A program made the translations under genes and the position numbers. A stretch of DNA of 64,000 bases, from positions 1 to 64,000 of the forward strand of contig ONHB01000014.1 of the NCBI GenBank assembly GCA_900317505.1. The letters are read 5' to 3'. Origin of the DNA: an uncultured Lachnospiraceae bacterium. Lineage in GTDB: Bacteria; Bacillota; Clostridia; Lachnospirales; Lachnospiraceae. The notes beneath the pieces were generated by a model. That model searched no databases and was not told the origin of the DNA. It worked only from the letters and a program-made list of their open reading frames with translations. Shown here in pieces: positions 8,443 through 17,026 of this stretch; position 1 is the stretch's first letter; each line of letters begins with the position of its first letter.

Positions 8443-9075
8443 ATGAGTATAGTTGTCTTAAAAATTATGTTGATACTGGGAATTATCGGTCACGCGATCA
8501 ACATGTATTGTGACAGAATTCTCAGCATATTTCCAAATGGAACCATCAATTTTGGAAATATCAAGGAAATTCGCGAAGGAAACGTGCTTGCAGAGACAAT
8601 GGAAGGTGTCTCTGAGAAAGTGCCGATGAGATCTGCGGTATTGGGAGCTTTTGCTCTGGTTCTTGAATTTATGGGATATAGCTCTCTTGCATATTATGTC
8701 TATGGATATGCAAAAGTAAACGGCTCCATTATGCTTGCCATGACGGCATTTTTCTGTATCATTGCAGCGGCTTATCATGTAAAAACAGCACTTGTTGAAT
8801 ATGTTTTTATTAAGCTTGGTAAAGATGAAAAAGCCAAGGGACTGGCACTGGATCTTATGGGTGATGCACCAATCCTCAGAGGATGTATGCTTGGCCTGAT
8901 CGTGTACATAGTCACATTTATTGTCTCAATTGTTACCGGTGTCATTGGATTTCCGATGTGGGCGATCATGTTTACTATCATTCCGGTATTTATTCTGATG
9001 ATTCCGTTCCGCATTATTGGAACTATACACATTGCGTCGATGGTATCCATGTTTGTGTGGTTGATACTGATGTAA
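8443..9075 (+). CDS. Small multi-pass membrane protein (DUF6796-like)
   Basis: About 210 residues, five to six membrane helices, function unknown. The N-terminal pattern LKIMLILGIIGHAINMYCDRIL...FPNG aligns with LLLMGLIGHILCGVSDCLL...APNG of the protein at 47689, so the two are paralogues. Start ATG 8443 follows GGGAGG; the ATG at 8425 lies before that site. It is probably cotranscribed with the gene at 7639 (97-base gap, no terminator seen) and is followed by a terminator. Confidence 0.6.
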   Translation: MSIVVLKIMLILGIIGHAINMYCDRILSIFPNGTINFGNIKEIREGNVLAETMEGVSEKVPMRSAVLGAFALVLEFMGYSSLAYYVYGYAKVNGSIMLAMTAFFCIIAAAYHVKTALVEYVFIKLGKDEKAKGLALDLMGDAPILRGCMLGLIVYIVTFIVSIVTGVIGFPMWAIMFTIIPVFILMIPFRIIGTIHIASMVSMFVWLILM

Positions 9076-9122
9076 GATGTTGAAAAGATATAGAAAACTT
9101 TAGATAAAGAAAAGAGCGGATA

Positions 9123-9158
9123 AAAAAGCGTGGATTCAGATGTGGATCTGCGCTTTTT
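9123..9158 (+). terminator. Intrinsic terminator
   Basis: AAAAAGCG (9123-9130) pairs with CGCTTTTT (9151-9158), with an inner CAGAT/ATCTG pair, ending in a T-run. Confidence 0.65.
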
Positions 9159-9197
9159 GTTTTGCGGGTGTTCATGTTTTCTGTGTATTTTGCATTA

Positions 9198-9552
9198 ATC
9201 AAGCACGGTCGGCATGTGAAAAAAGAAAAATGAGGAAAAAGGATGCCAGAGTGGGAAAAAAATATGAATAAAAGCAAGCGCGCCTGGCATGCAAAAAAGA
9301 AGAAATGAAGAAAAAGGATGCCAGAGTGGGGAAAAATATGAATAAAGCAAGCGTGCCTGACATGCAAAAAAGAAGAAATGAAGAAAAAGGATGCCAGAGT
9401 AGGGAAAAAATATGAATAAAGCAAGCGTGTCTGGCATGCAAAAAAGAAGAAATGAAGAAAAAGGATGCCAAGGCAGGAAAAAACTTGTATAAAGCAAGTA
9501 CCTTCAGCATGCTAAAAAGCACAAAATAAAAGAAAAGCATGCCATAAAATAT
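9198..9552. repeat. Five-copy tandem repeat, unit about 74 bp
   Basis: Copies begin near 9203, 9274, 9347, 9421 and 9494 (periods 71, 73, 74, 73). Each unit starts GCAAGCGTGCCTGGCATGC, continues with an A/G-rich stretch and ends GGATGCCAGAGT...ATGAATAAA. TGGCAT near the start and ATGCCA near the middle of each unit are inverted, so every copy can fold into a stem with a purine-rich loop. The outer copies are the most diverged; in the last copy both arms still pair (AGCATGC with GCATGCC). No gene lies between 9076 and 9777; the rest of that gap (9553-9757) is A-rich and I see nothing in it apart from short repeats of GCAAATTGAAAAC near 9628-9662. Confidence 0.9.
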
Positions 9553-9777
9553 AGGATGATAAAGAAAACATATGAAAAAATCGTCACTTAAAGAATTACA
9601 GATGAATCAGTAATTCACAGTATAAAAGCAAATTGAAAACTGGCAAAAAGCAAATTGAAAACCGGTAAACACATTGAAGAAAGCCCCAAAACATGATAAA
9701 TTAGACAGAAAGAAGATGCGGAAATTTCACCAAAAATTATTTCAGGAACCGCAGAAATTTTTCAGGAGGTATTGCAG

Positions 9778-10347
9778 ATGGCCAAGTTTACACAGCAGGC
9801 AATCATGTACAGCATGTTGAAGCTTTTGCAGGAAAAGTCCATAGATAAGATCACGGTCAAAGATATCTGTGAAATGTGCGAGATCAACCGCAATACCTTT
9901 TATTATTATTACCGTGATATTTATGAGGTTTTGGAGGATTTCATCAAAAGGGAGACTGAAAAATCCTTAAAGGAAACCAGCAAAAATACTTCTTTTTATG
10001 AGGATTATTTGCAAAAATACAACCTCGTTGTTGAGTATAAAAAGGCCATTTACCACCTTTACAATTCCAAAAACAGAGACATGATCCTGCAGTATTTTTA
10101 TGATATTACTGAAAATTTTGTGGGAAAATATGTTATGGAAGAGGTCAAAGGCAAAAATCTTACAGAAGAGGATATCAGGTTTGTCATTGATTTTTACTGC
10201 AATACTATGGTTGGTAATACTTTGAGGTGGCTGCAAAATGGTATGCAGCAGGCGCAGGAAGAGCTCATCCATAAGATGTCGGTTTCTTATCAGGCGACGA
10301 TCAAAGCGCTAATCGCACAGCTAGAAGAAGAAAATACCAAAAAGTAA
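9778..10347 (+). CDS. TetR-family regulator (DhaS-like)
   Basis: 189-residue regulator. Residues about 8-50 form the TetR helix-turn-helix with the signature SIDKITVKDICEMCEINRNTFYYYYRD; the C-terminal ligand and dimer domain is of the type seen in DhaS-like regulators. AGGAGGT seven bases upstream selects ATG 9778 rather than the TTG two codons earlier. It stands between the tandem repeat and a terminator at 10407. Target unknown; the operon at 10514 and the upstream membrane proteins are neighbours. Confidence 0.85.
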   Translation: MAKFTQQAIMYSMLKLLQEKSIDKITVKDICEMCEINRNTFYYYYRDIYEVLEDFIKRETEKSLKETSKNTSFYEDYLQKYNLVVEYKKAIYHLYNSKNRDMILQYFYDITENFVGKYVMEEVKGKNLTEEDIRFVIDFYCNTMVGNTLRWLQNGMQQAQEELIHKMSVSYQATIKALIAQLEEENTKK

Positions 10348-10406
10348 AGCGTCAAAACAGCAGAAATAATAAAAATGTTGGAAACAACAAATTCAGACAC
10401 ATTTTT

Positions 10407-10441
10407 AACAGTGCCCAAAAACCGGACACTGTTATTTTTTT
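10407..10441 (+). terminator. Intrinsic terminator after tetR
   Basis: AACAGTGCCC (10407-10416) pairs with GGACACTGTT (10424-10433), one mismatch, followed by a run of T. Confidence 0.8.
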
Positions 10442-10447
10442 GCCTGT

Positions 10448-10475
10448 TTGATAAAAAGGCCTTTTCAAGTATTAT
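10448..10475 (+). promoter_or_regulatory. Promoter with palindrome in its spacer
   Basis: -35 TTGATA (10448-10453), 16-base spacer, -10 TATTAT (10470-10475). The spacer contains the perfect 12-bp palindrome AAAAGGCCTTTT (10454-10465), a good position for a repressor such as either nearby TetR protein. Confidence 0.6.
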
Positions 10476-10513
10476 CAAAATACAAAATGAAAAACCAAAG
10501 GAGGATGATAGAT

Positions 10514-11080
10514 ATGAGAAATTTAAAAGCAGTAAAAAATATTTATCTCGTTATGATCATATGTTGTATTTTAGGCGGGCTGGTATTGTTGATCTGGCCG
10601 GGAATTGGACTGGACGTATTGTGCAAGGCCTGCGGTATTTTCTTTTTATTGTATGGACTGGCAAAGTTGTCCGGATATTTCACCAAGGATCTGTTCCAGC
10701 TGGCATTCCAGTTTGATTTTGGACTGGGCATTGTATCGATCATCATGGGTGCGCTGATGCTTTTCCGAACGGAGCATCTGGTTGAGTTTCTTGCTTTCTG
10801 TATTGGTGTTTTTATGCTGGTGGATGCTGCATTAAAGATCCAGACCGCCATTGAAGCAAAGCGATTTGGTATCAGCAGCTGGGTATGGATTTTGATTACA
10901 GCTATTTTAGCAGGAGTTATCGGTGCTTTACTTTTATTCTCCCCGATGAAAACAACCGGCGTTATCGTAAGAATGGTCGGACTTGGCATCTGCCTGGATG
11001 GTGTGCTGAATTTGGTTGTTGTGACAAATACCGTTAAAACCATCAAAAATGCAGAAAAAGACATTATTGATATGGAATGA
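10514..11080 (+). CDS. HdeD-like DUF308 membrane protein
   Basis: 188 residues, about six membrane helices arranged as repeated helix pairs (GGLVLLIWPGIGLDVLCKACGIFFLLYGLAKL), the pattern of the HdeD/DUF308 family named for an E. coli acid-resistance protein. Biochemical role is not known. ATG 10514 follows AAAGGAGG; the ATG at 10448 is the -35 region and is rejected. First gene of a run that continues with citrate synthase 44 bases later. Confidence 0.75.
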   Translation: MRNLKAVKNIYLVMIICCILGGLVLLIWPGIGLDVLCKACGIFFLLYGLAKLSGYFTKDLFQLAFQFDFGLGIVSIIMGALMLFRTEHLVEFLAFCIGVFMLVDAALKIQTAIEAKRFGISSWVWILITAILAGVIGALLLFSPMKTTGVIVRMVGLGICLDGVLNLVVVTNTVKTIKNAEKDIIDME

Positions 11081-11124
11081 TTCATAAATCTTGATTTTTC
11101 GGAAAAAATAAAAGGAGGACCTCG

Positions 11125-12474
11125 ATGGAACAAATTGAAACTTACGCACAAAAGCAGGCTGAGCTTTGCAAAAAATACGGAAGTATCGATCCCGAGCTTT
11201 ACAATATCCATGGAGTAAAAAGAGGCTTAAGGGACGTCAACGGTCAGGGTGTTGTGACCGGACTTACCAATATTTCCAAGATCACAGCCTTTCAGACAAT
11301 AGATGGCGAAAAAGTACCCTGCGACGGTGAACTGCTTTACCGCGGATATGATGTCAAAGATCTGATCGCCGGAATGGCAGGACGCAAAAATAAATACGAA
11401 GAGGCCGCGTATCTGCTTCTCTTTGGGGAGCTTCCCAGTGAGCAGCAGCTAACTGAGTTTAAAGGTATGATAGCCGAAAATATGACATTGCCGACCAACT
11501 TTACAAGGGATGTCATTATGAAAGCGCCGGACTCAGACATCATGAGTTCGATGACCAAGAGTATCCTGACGTTAGCAAGCTACGACAATAAGAAAAATGA
11601 TCTGTCCATTGAAAATGTATTGAGACAGAGCATCCAGCTTATCAGCACATTTCCGATGCTTGCCGTATATGGATACCACGCATACAACCATTACAAAAAT
11701 GACGAAAGCATGTTTATCCACAGACCGGATGCTGAGCTTTCCATCGCAGAAAATTTCCTGCGCATGTTAAGACCCGACAAGCAGTTTACAGAGCTGGAAG
11801 CACAGGTACTGGATGTGGCATTACTTTTACACATGGAGCACGGCGGTGGTAACAACTCAACCTTTACGACAAGAGTTGTCACATCCTCCGGATCCGATAC
11901 TTATTCAGCCATTTCTGCAGCAATGTCATCCTTAAAAGGTAAAAGACATGGTGGTGCCAACCTGATGGTTATGCAGATGATGGACGATATCAAGGCACAT
12001 GTACATGATAAAAAAGACGATGACGAGATCAAGGCATATCTGATAAAAATTGTCCGCAAAGAAGCCTTTGATCAAAAAGGCCTGATCTACGGAATGGGCC
12101 ACGCTGTATATTCTCTGTCCGATCCGAGGGAAAAGGTGTTCAAGGAATTTGTCGAACATCTGGCCGTTGATAAGGGACGCGATGAGGACATGTATTTATA
12201 CAACAGTATAGAAAGAATTGCTCCGCAGGTCATTGCAGAGGAAAGAAAAATCTATAAAGGTGTCAGCCCCAATGTGGACTTCTACAGTGGATTTGTATAT
12301 GACATGATGGAAATTCCGCGCGAGCTTTTCACACCTTTATTTGCGATCGCAAGGATCAGCGGCTGGAGCGCCCATCGTCTGGAAGAGTTAGTTGCTGATA
12401 ACAAGATTATCAGACCGGCTTACAAGAGTCTGGTAGAAAAAAAGGAATATGTTTCGATAGAAAAGCGGGAGTGA
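11125..12474 (+). CDS. gltA: Citrate synthase
   Basis: 449-residue citrate synthase catalysing oxaloacetate plus acetyl-CoA to citrate. Seen: ELLYRGYDVKDL early block, the active-site region HGGGNNSTFTTRVVTSSGSD with following KGKRHGGAN, the second active-site segment YGMGHAVYSLSDPR, and the C-terminal arginine region ARISGWSAHRLEE. It could accept propionyl-CoA (methylcitrate synthase), but no prp genes are nearby. It sits between an HdeD-like protein and a CmpB-type membrane protein rather than with aconitase or isocitrate dehydrogenase, an uncommon arrangement. AAAGGAGG precedes the ATG. Confidence 0.92.
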   Translation: MEQIETYAQKQAELCKKYGSIDPELYNIHGVKRGLRDVNGQGVVTGLTNISKITAFQTIDGEKVPCDGELLYRGYDVKDLIAGMAGRKNKYEEAAYLLLFGELPSEQQLTEFKGMIAENMTLPTNFTRDVIMKAPDSDIMSSMTKSILTLASYDNKKNDLSIENVLRQSIQLISTFPMLAVYGYHAYNHYKNDESMFIHRPDAELSIAENFLRMLRPDKQFTELEAQVLDVALLLHMEHGGGNNSTFTTRVVTSSGSDTYSAISAAMSSLKGKRHGGANLMVMQMMDDIKAHVHDKKDDDEIKAYLIKIVRKEAFDQKGLIYGMGHAVYSLSDPREKVFKEFVEHLAVDKGRDEDMYLYNSIERIAPQVIAEERKIYKGVSPNVDFYSGFVYDMMEIPRELFTPLFAIARISGWSAHRLEELVADNKIIRPAYKSLVEKKEYVSIEKRE

Positions 12475-12478
12475 TTTT

Positions 12479-13126
12479 ATGATTAGCAAAATAACACCAT
12501 ATATTATTGTGATCGTTGCAGTTTCGATCCTTGGATTTGTTACGGAAAATATATGGATCGGAATGCGCTTCGGTTATTTTGACAACAGAGGAATGATGCT
12601 GCCCGGCCTTCTCGGCTACGGCATGGCCATGGTCGGAATGTTTTTAATCCTCGGAACACCGGATGCTCCACAGTTTCTCTGGTATAAATTATCTTTTGAA
12701 AAAAGAGGATATGGCGTCATTTACTATATCGTGATGGCAGCAGTGCTGGTTTCCATTGGAGAGATCATCTTAGGAAACCTCGTGGAGCACTTCTGTCAGA
12801 TCGAGTGGTGGAATTATCAGACACTGCCTCTGCATATTGGCAAATATACATCGGTATTTACCTCCCTTAGTTTCGGTATGCTGATCACGATTTTTATGGA
12901 TTTTATTTTCCCGGAAATTTTCAGATGGAGTCTTTCTGTAAACAGCATTTCTGTGAGCATTGCCGTGACAGGCATGCTGGTTTTACTGATCGCCGATTTT
13001 ATATATGCGGCAAAGTATATGATACAGAATAAAAAGATCAACAAGATCTGGAAGGTCGATATGCGGGATAAATGTATTGTAAATCGTGGTGAGGTTATGG
13101 CTTATGGAAGGAGACGTGAATCATGA
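12479..13126 (+). CDS. Putative ABC-transporter type IV (CmpB-like) membrane protein
   Basis: 215 residues with about five to six membrane helices. The motifs NIWIGMRFGYFDNRGMMLPGLLGYG and WWNYQTLPLHIGKYTSVFTSLSFG fit the PF06541-type family annotated as putative ABC transporter permease although no ATPase is associated. The last ~30 residues are basic and cytosolic. GGGAG within the gltA stop region serves as ribosome site; its end overlaps the next gene by 4 bases (ATGA). Confidence 0.65.
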   Translation: MISKITPYIIVIVAVSILGFVTENIWIGMRFGYFDNRGMMLPGLLGYGMAMVGMFLILGTPDAPQFLWYKLSFEKRGYGVIYYIVMAAVLVSIGEIILGNLVEHFCQIEWWNYQTLPLHIGKYTSVFTSLSFGMLITIFMDFIFPEIFRWSLSVNSISVSIAVTGMLVLLIADFIYAAKYMIQNKKINKIWKVDMRDKCIVNRGEVMAYGRRRES

Positions 13127-13689
13127 GTAAGGCAACAACCAAGCTTGCGATCACCTATGCTTTCAAGGAACTGTTGCTGGAAAAGCCGTTAGATAAGATC
13201 ACGATCAATGATATTACCGAGAAATGCGGGATGAACCGCCAGACCTTTTACTATCATTTTCATGATATTTTAGAGCTTACGGAATGGATCTGCGAAGAGG
13301 ATGCGGAACGCGCGCTAAAGGAAAACCGTACCTACGATACCTGGCAGGAAGGCTTTCTTGCCATTTTCAATATGATAAAAAGAGATAAAGCTTTTATTAT
13401 CAATATTTATCGTCATGTTCCCAAGGATTATCTGTATCGTTATCTGTACCGGGTGACCTATCAGCTGCTTTATGATGTATTGGAGGAAAAGGCAGAGGGC
13501 ATGGTGATCCGGGAAGAGGACAAGGCATTTATTGCAAACTTTTACAAATATGGATTTGTAGGGCTGGTACTGGAATGGATCGATGAGGGAATGAAGGAAG
13601 ATCCGGCATATATCATCGAGCATCTGAATTTCCTGATACAGGGCACCTTTGACCATGCTTTGGAAAATGCAAAGAGAAATAAAAGCTGA
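13123..13689 (+). CDS. TetR-family regulator (DhaS-like)
   Basis: 188 residues, with the N-terminal helix-turn-helix signature PLDKITINDITEKCGMNRQTFYYHFHDI and a helical C-terminal domain like that of the TetR protein at 9778. It is translationally coupled to the upstream membrane protein and lies just before the oleate hydratase gene. TetR proteins are known to control oleate hydratase or fatty-acid genes in other Firmicutes, so ohyA and its own operon are the first targets to test. GGAAGGAG precedes the ATG. Confidence 0.87.
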   Translation: MSKATTKLAITYAFKELLLEKPLDKITINDITEKCGMNRQTFYYHFHDILELTEWICEEDAERALKENRTYDTWQEGFLAIFNMIKRDKAFIINIYRHVPKDYLYRYLYRVTYQLLYDVLEEKAEGMVIREEDKAFIANFYKYGFVGLVLEWIDEGMKEDPAYIIEHLNFLIQGTFDHALENAKRNKS

Positions 13690-13718
13690 CCCTGTACGAC
13701 AAATAGCAGGGTTTGTCG
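13689..13718. promoter_or_regulatory. Overlapping inverted repeats between tetR and ohyA
   Basis: Two interleaved inverted repeats: ACCCTG (13689-13694) with CAGGGT (13707-13712), and CGACAAA (13697-13703) with TTTGTCG (13712-13718). Both arms are exact. Candidate operator or mRNA structure; no experimental basis. Confidence 0.5.
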
Positions 13719-13737
13719 CAATTTAAATCAAAAAAAG

Positions 13738-13770
13738 GAGGCTGTCGTCATCTAAGACAGTCTCTTATTT
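13738..13770 (+). terminator. Intrinsic terminator after the TetR operon
   Basis: GAGGCTGTC (13738-13746) pairs with GACAGTCTC (13756-13764) allowing a G-T pair, followed by TTATTTTTA. Confidence 0.75.
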
Positions 13771-13854
13771 TTATGCATTTTATTTTTTATATGAATGGAT
13801 ATACTTAAGAACATAGAAGCGAAAACAAATCAAATTGAAAGGAAGCGTATTGCT

Positions 13855-15654
13855 ATGTATTATTCAGCAGGAACTTATGAATCATTTGCAAAACCCGAAA
13901 AACCCGAAGGAGCTGACAGAAAATCAGCATATATTATAGGAACAGGACTTGCGGGACTTTCCGCAGCCTTTTATCTGGTAAGAGACGGACAGGTCAAAGG
14001 AGAGAGGATCCATCTTCTTGAAAAACTGGATCTGGCAGGCGGCAGCTGCGATGGAAGAAAGGATTTCAGAAAGGGCTTCTACATGAGAGGCGGCCGTGAA
14101 ATGGACAATCATTTTGAATGTATGTGGGATATGTTCCGCGATGTGCCGTCTATTGAGACCCCCGGTGTATCTGTTCTCGATGAGTATTACTGGCTCAACA
14201 AGCATGATCCCAACTACTCCCTCTGCCGTGCTTCAGAGAAATGTGGACAGGATGCACATACTGATAAAAAATTTACTCTGGATAAGGAATCTGCAATGGC
14301 ACTTTCCAAACTGTTTATGACACCGGAAAAGGATCTGGAGGATAAAAAGATCAGCGAGGTGCTGCCGGATTCCTTCTGGAACACCAATTTCTGGCTTTAC
14401 TGGCAGACCATGTTTGCTTTCCAGAGATGGTCATCCGCACTGGAAATGAAGAGATATTTGTGCAGATACTGCCACCATATTGATGGACTTCCTGATTTTA
14501 CAGCTCTTCGTTTTACCAAATACAATCAGTACGAAAGTATGATCCTTCCGCTTGTAAAATATCTGGAAAGCCACGGAGTTACCGTAGACTATGGCATTGA
14601 TGTCAAAAATGTTATCATCAAAGACGAAAACGGCAAAAAGGTCGCGACACAGATCGTATACGAAAAAGATGGACAGACCGGTACGATCGATTTAGTGGAG
14701 GATGATCTGGTATTTATCACCAACGGATGCTGTACCGATACCTCCTGCTATGGTGACCAGAATACCGCACCGGATCTTAGTAATGTCAAAAACGGCAGCG
14801 GTGAATCCTGGGATCTGTGGAAAAATATCGCTGCCCAGGCCGTAAACGGAGAATACGGCAATCCGGATAAATTCTGCAGTGACGTGGATGCCACCAACTG
14901 GATGAGTGCAACCGTAGAGACCTCCGATGAAGAGATCATTCAGAAGATTATCGGTGTCTGCAAGAGAGATCCCCGAGAAGGAAAGGTCACAACCGGTGGT
15001 ATTGTAACCGTCAAAGACAGTACCGACAACTGGTATCTGTCATGGACGATCAACCGCCAGCCCCAGTTTAAGGCACAGGATAAAAATACAGTCCTGATCT
15101 GGGTTTATGCCCTTTCTACCAATAAGGAAGGCAATTATGTCAAGAAACCGATGCGTGAGTGTACCGGTGAAGAGGTCTGCCGTGAATGGCTGTACCACAT
15201 CGGTGTGCCGACAGATAAGATCGATGACTGGGCAAAAAACCGTTGCAATACAACCACCTGCTTCATGCCTTATATCAATGCCTTTTTCCAGCCCAGAAAA
15301 GAAGAGGACAGACCCTTGGTTGTACCGAAGGGTGCCGTCAACTTTGCTTTCCTTGGACAGTTTGCAGAGACACCCAGAGATACCATTTTTACAACAGAGT
15401 ATTCCATCCGTACCGGTATGGAGGCTGTATATACCCTCTTAAATGTTGACAGAGGTGTTCCGGAGGTATGGGGTTCCAAATACGACGTCAGAGAGCTTTT
15501 ACGTGCCGCATATTATGCAGTTGATAAAAAATCCATTGACGAGCTTCCATTATCCTTCAAGGAAAGATTTTTGTTAAAACAGGTGCTTAAAGCCGTAAAG
15601 GGAACGGATGTGGAGACCCTGTTAGAGGAAAGCGGACTGTTGAAAAAGCAGTAA
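13855..15654 (+). CDS. ohyA: Oleate hydratase (myosin-cross-reactive antigen family)
   Basis: 599-residue FAD enzyme that adds water to cis-9 double bonds of unsaturated fatty acids, giving 10-hydroxy products; a detoxification route in gut bacteria. The start MYYSAGTYESFAKPEKPEG is the standard N-terminus of the family, and AAAGGAAG lies upstream, so ATG 13855 is preferred over ATG 13795. The FAD-binding GTGLAGLSAAFYLVRDG follows, then GGSCDG and MRGGREMDNHFECMWD blocks typical of OhyA. It ends about 25 bases before a facing purA. Preceded by a TetR gene and a terminator, so it likely has its own promoter, perhaps with TATACT at 13799-13804. Confidence 0.95.
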   Translation: MYYSAGTYESFAKPEKPEGADRKSAYIIGTGLAGLSAAFYLVRDGQVKGERIHLLEKLDLAGGSCDGRKDFRKGFYMRGGREMDNHFECMWDMFRDVPSIETPGVSVLDEYYWLNKHDPNYSLCRASEKCGQDAHTDKKFTLDKESAMALSKLFMTPEKDLEDKKISEVLPDSFWNTNFWLYWQTMFAFQRWSSALEMKRYLCRYCHHIDGLPDFTALRFTKYNQYESMILPLVKYLESHGVTVDYGIDVKNVIIKDENGKKVATQIVYEKDGQTGTIDLVEDDLVFITNGCCTDTSCYGDQNTAPDLSNVKNGSGESWDLWKNIAAQAVNGEYGNPDKFCSDVDATNWMSATVETSDEEIIQKIIGVCKRDPREGKVTTGGIVTVKDSTDNWYLSWTINRQPQFKAQDKNTVLIWVYALSTNKEGNYVKKPMRECTGEEVCREWLYHIGVPTDKIDDWAKNRCNTTTCFMPYINAFFQPRKEEDRPLVVPKGAVNFAFLGQFAETPRDTIFTTEYSIRTGMEAVYTLLNVDRGVPEVWGSKYDVRELLRAAYYAVDKKSIDELPLSFKERFLLKQVLKAVKGTDVETLLEESGLLKKQ

Positions 15655-15669
15655 ATGATGTTCATAGAC

Positions 15670-15696
15670 AGCTGAATGGCTTATAGCCATTCAGCT
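15670..15696. terminator. Bidirectional hairpin overlapping the purA stop
   Basis: Perfect 12-bp stem AGCTGAATGGCT / AGCCATTCAGCT with a 3-base loop. On the minus strand the stem includes the last codons and stop of purA. T-tracts are weak on both sides. Confidence 0.6.
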
Positions 15697-16982
15697 GTTG
15701 TTAAGTAGGAATCTCTGTCTGCACCAACAGATATAAACTGGATTTTGGTATGTAAGAGTGCTTCCAGTGTCTGAATATAGTTTTGGGCATTGATAGGAAG
15801 CTCGTCAAAGGTCCGGCAACCGGAGATATCTTCTTCCCAGCCGGGAAGTGTGTCCATAACCGGTGAACACAGATCCAGATTTGCAGTCGGATCAAAGTCG
15901 GTGAGGATACCATCCGCGGTCTTATAGTCTGTAATGATAGGTATTTCCTTCATGGAGCTTAATACATCCAGCTTGGTAAGGGCAATTTTGTCCGCATGCT
16001 GGCATTTCAGTCCGTATCTGCTTGCAACGGCATCAAAGGGACCGACACGACGAGGGCGGCCGGTTGCGGCTCCAAATTCTGCTCCGGCATTGCGCAGAGC
16101 CTGTTTCCATTCTTCGGATACGCCGTTTTCAGCGACAAAGGGACCGGCACCTACGCAGGTTGAGTATGCTTTGAGCACACCTACTACATGATCCGGATAT
16201 CTTCCGGGGATTCCTGCACCGATCGGAGCATAAGCAGAGATTGTGGAAGAACTTGATGTAAATGGGAATATGCCATAGTCGATATCTCTTAAGGCGCCAA
16301 GCTGGGCTTCGAGAATGACATTTTTGCCATGCGTAAGCGCATCATCAATAAAGGCACCTGTATCGCAGATATAATCTCCAAATTTATCGACCTGTTCTTC
16401 ACACCAGTTGAAGAGAGCCGGATAAGACATGGGCTCCTGATGATAGCAGCCGGCCAGTTCCAGATTTTTGGATTCGAGAATGGTTTTCAGTCTCATCTGA
16501 ACTGATTTATCATCCAGATGCAGCAGATCTCCCAGACGAAGTGTCTTTTTACGGTATTTATCACTATATGCATAGGCAATACCTCTTTTGGTAGAACCAA
16601 AGGCAGAGCCGGTCTTGGCAAGTCTGGCCTCTTCCAGTTCATCCTGGATCTTGTGCCAGGGCATGGAAATGGTAGCTCTTTTCGATAATTTCAGGCGGCC
16701 GGGATTTATAGAAACGCCTCTTTTCTCAATTTGTTCAATTTCATTGGCAAGGTGGTCAAGATCGATGACCATGCCGTCTCCCAAAATACATGTTACACCC
16801 GGATGAAGTATTCCCGAAGGCAAAAGATTGAGTACAAATTTTCCCTGATCGGTCACAACCGTATGTCCGGCATTGTTGCCTCCCTGATATCTGGCTACGA
16901 TGTCAGCATTGTTGGCAAGAAGGTCAATGACACGTCCTTTTCCTTCATCACCCCAGTTAATACCTGTTACAGAAGTAAGCAT
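15681..16982 (-). CDS. purA: Adenylosuccinate synthetase
   Basis: 433 residues. Joins IMP and aspartate with GTP hydrolysis in AMP synthesis. Seen: the phosphate-binding loop WGDEGKGR near residue 10-17 with asparagine where most homologues have glutamine (GINWGDEGKGR), GGNNAGHTVV, ILGDGMVIDLDHL, the GTP/IMP region and ATGRPRRVGPFD. The altered loop and the neighbours suggest a divergent second-type PurA, common in Clostridia. AAAGGAGG precedes the ATG. It is the last gene of a minus-strand operon behind the ThrE exporter, 44 bases apart. Confidence 0.94.
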   Translation of the reverse strand: MLTSVTGINWGDEGKGRVIDLLANNADIVARYQGGNNAGHTVVTDQGKFVLNLLPSGILHPGVTCILGDGMVIDLDHLANEIEQIEKRGVSINPGRLKLSKRATISMPWHKIQDELEEARLAKTGSAFGSTKRGIAYAYSDKYRKKTLRLGDLLHLDDKSVQMRLKTILESKNLELAGCYHQEPMSYPALFNWCEEQVDKFGDYICDTGAFIDDALTHGKNVILEAQLGALRDIDYGIFPFTSSSSTISAYAPIGAGIPGRYPDHVVGVLKAYSTCVGAGPFVAENGVSEEWKQALRNAGAEFGAATGRPRRVGPFDAVASRYGLKCQHADKIALTKLDVLSSMKEIPIITDYKTADGILTDFDPTANLDLCSPVMDTLPGWEEDISGCRTFDELPINAQNYIQTLEALLHTKIQFISVGADRDSYLTTAEWL

Positions 16983-17026
16983 AATAAAATCCTCCTTTGA
17001 AAATATAATGAAAACTATGTTGACGG

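Noticed and set aside
9023-9540. Overlapping minus-strand reading frames of 100-133 residues across the tandem repeat
   Set aside because: They translate the 74-bp repeat in shifting frames, lack ribosome sites and the period is not a multiple of three.
9198-9552. CRISPR array
   Set aside because: There are no variable spacers; whole units are similar, and no cas gene is present.
10543-11211. 222-residue minus-strand frame opposite the HdeD-like gene
   Set aside because: Antisense shadow of a membrane protein gene with a good ribosome site on the plus strand.
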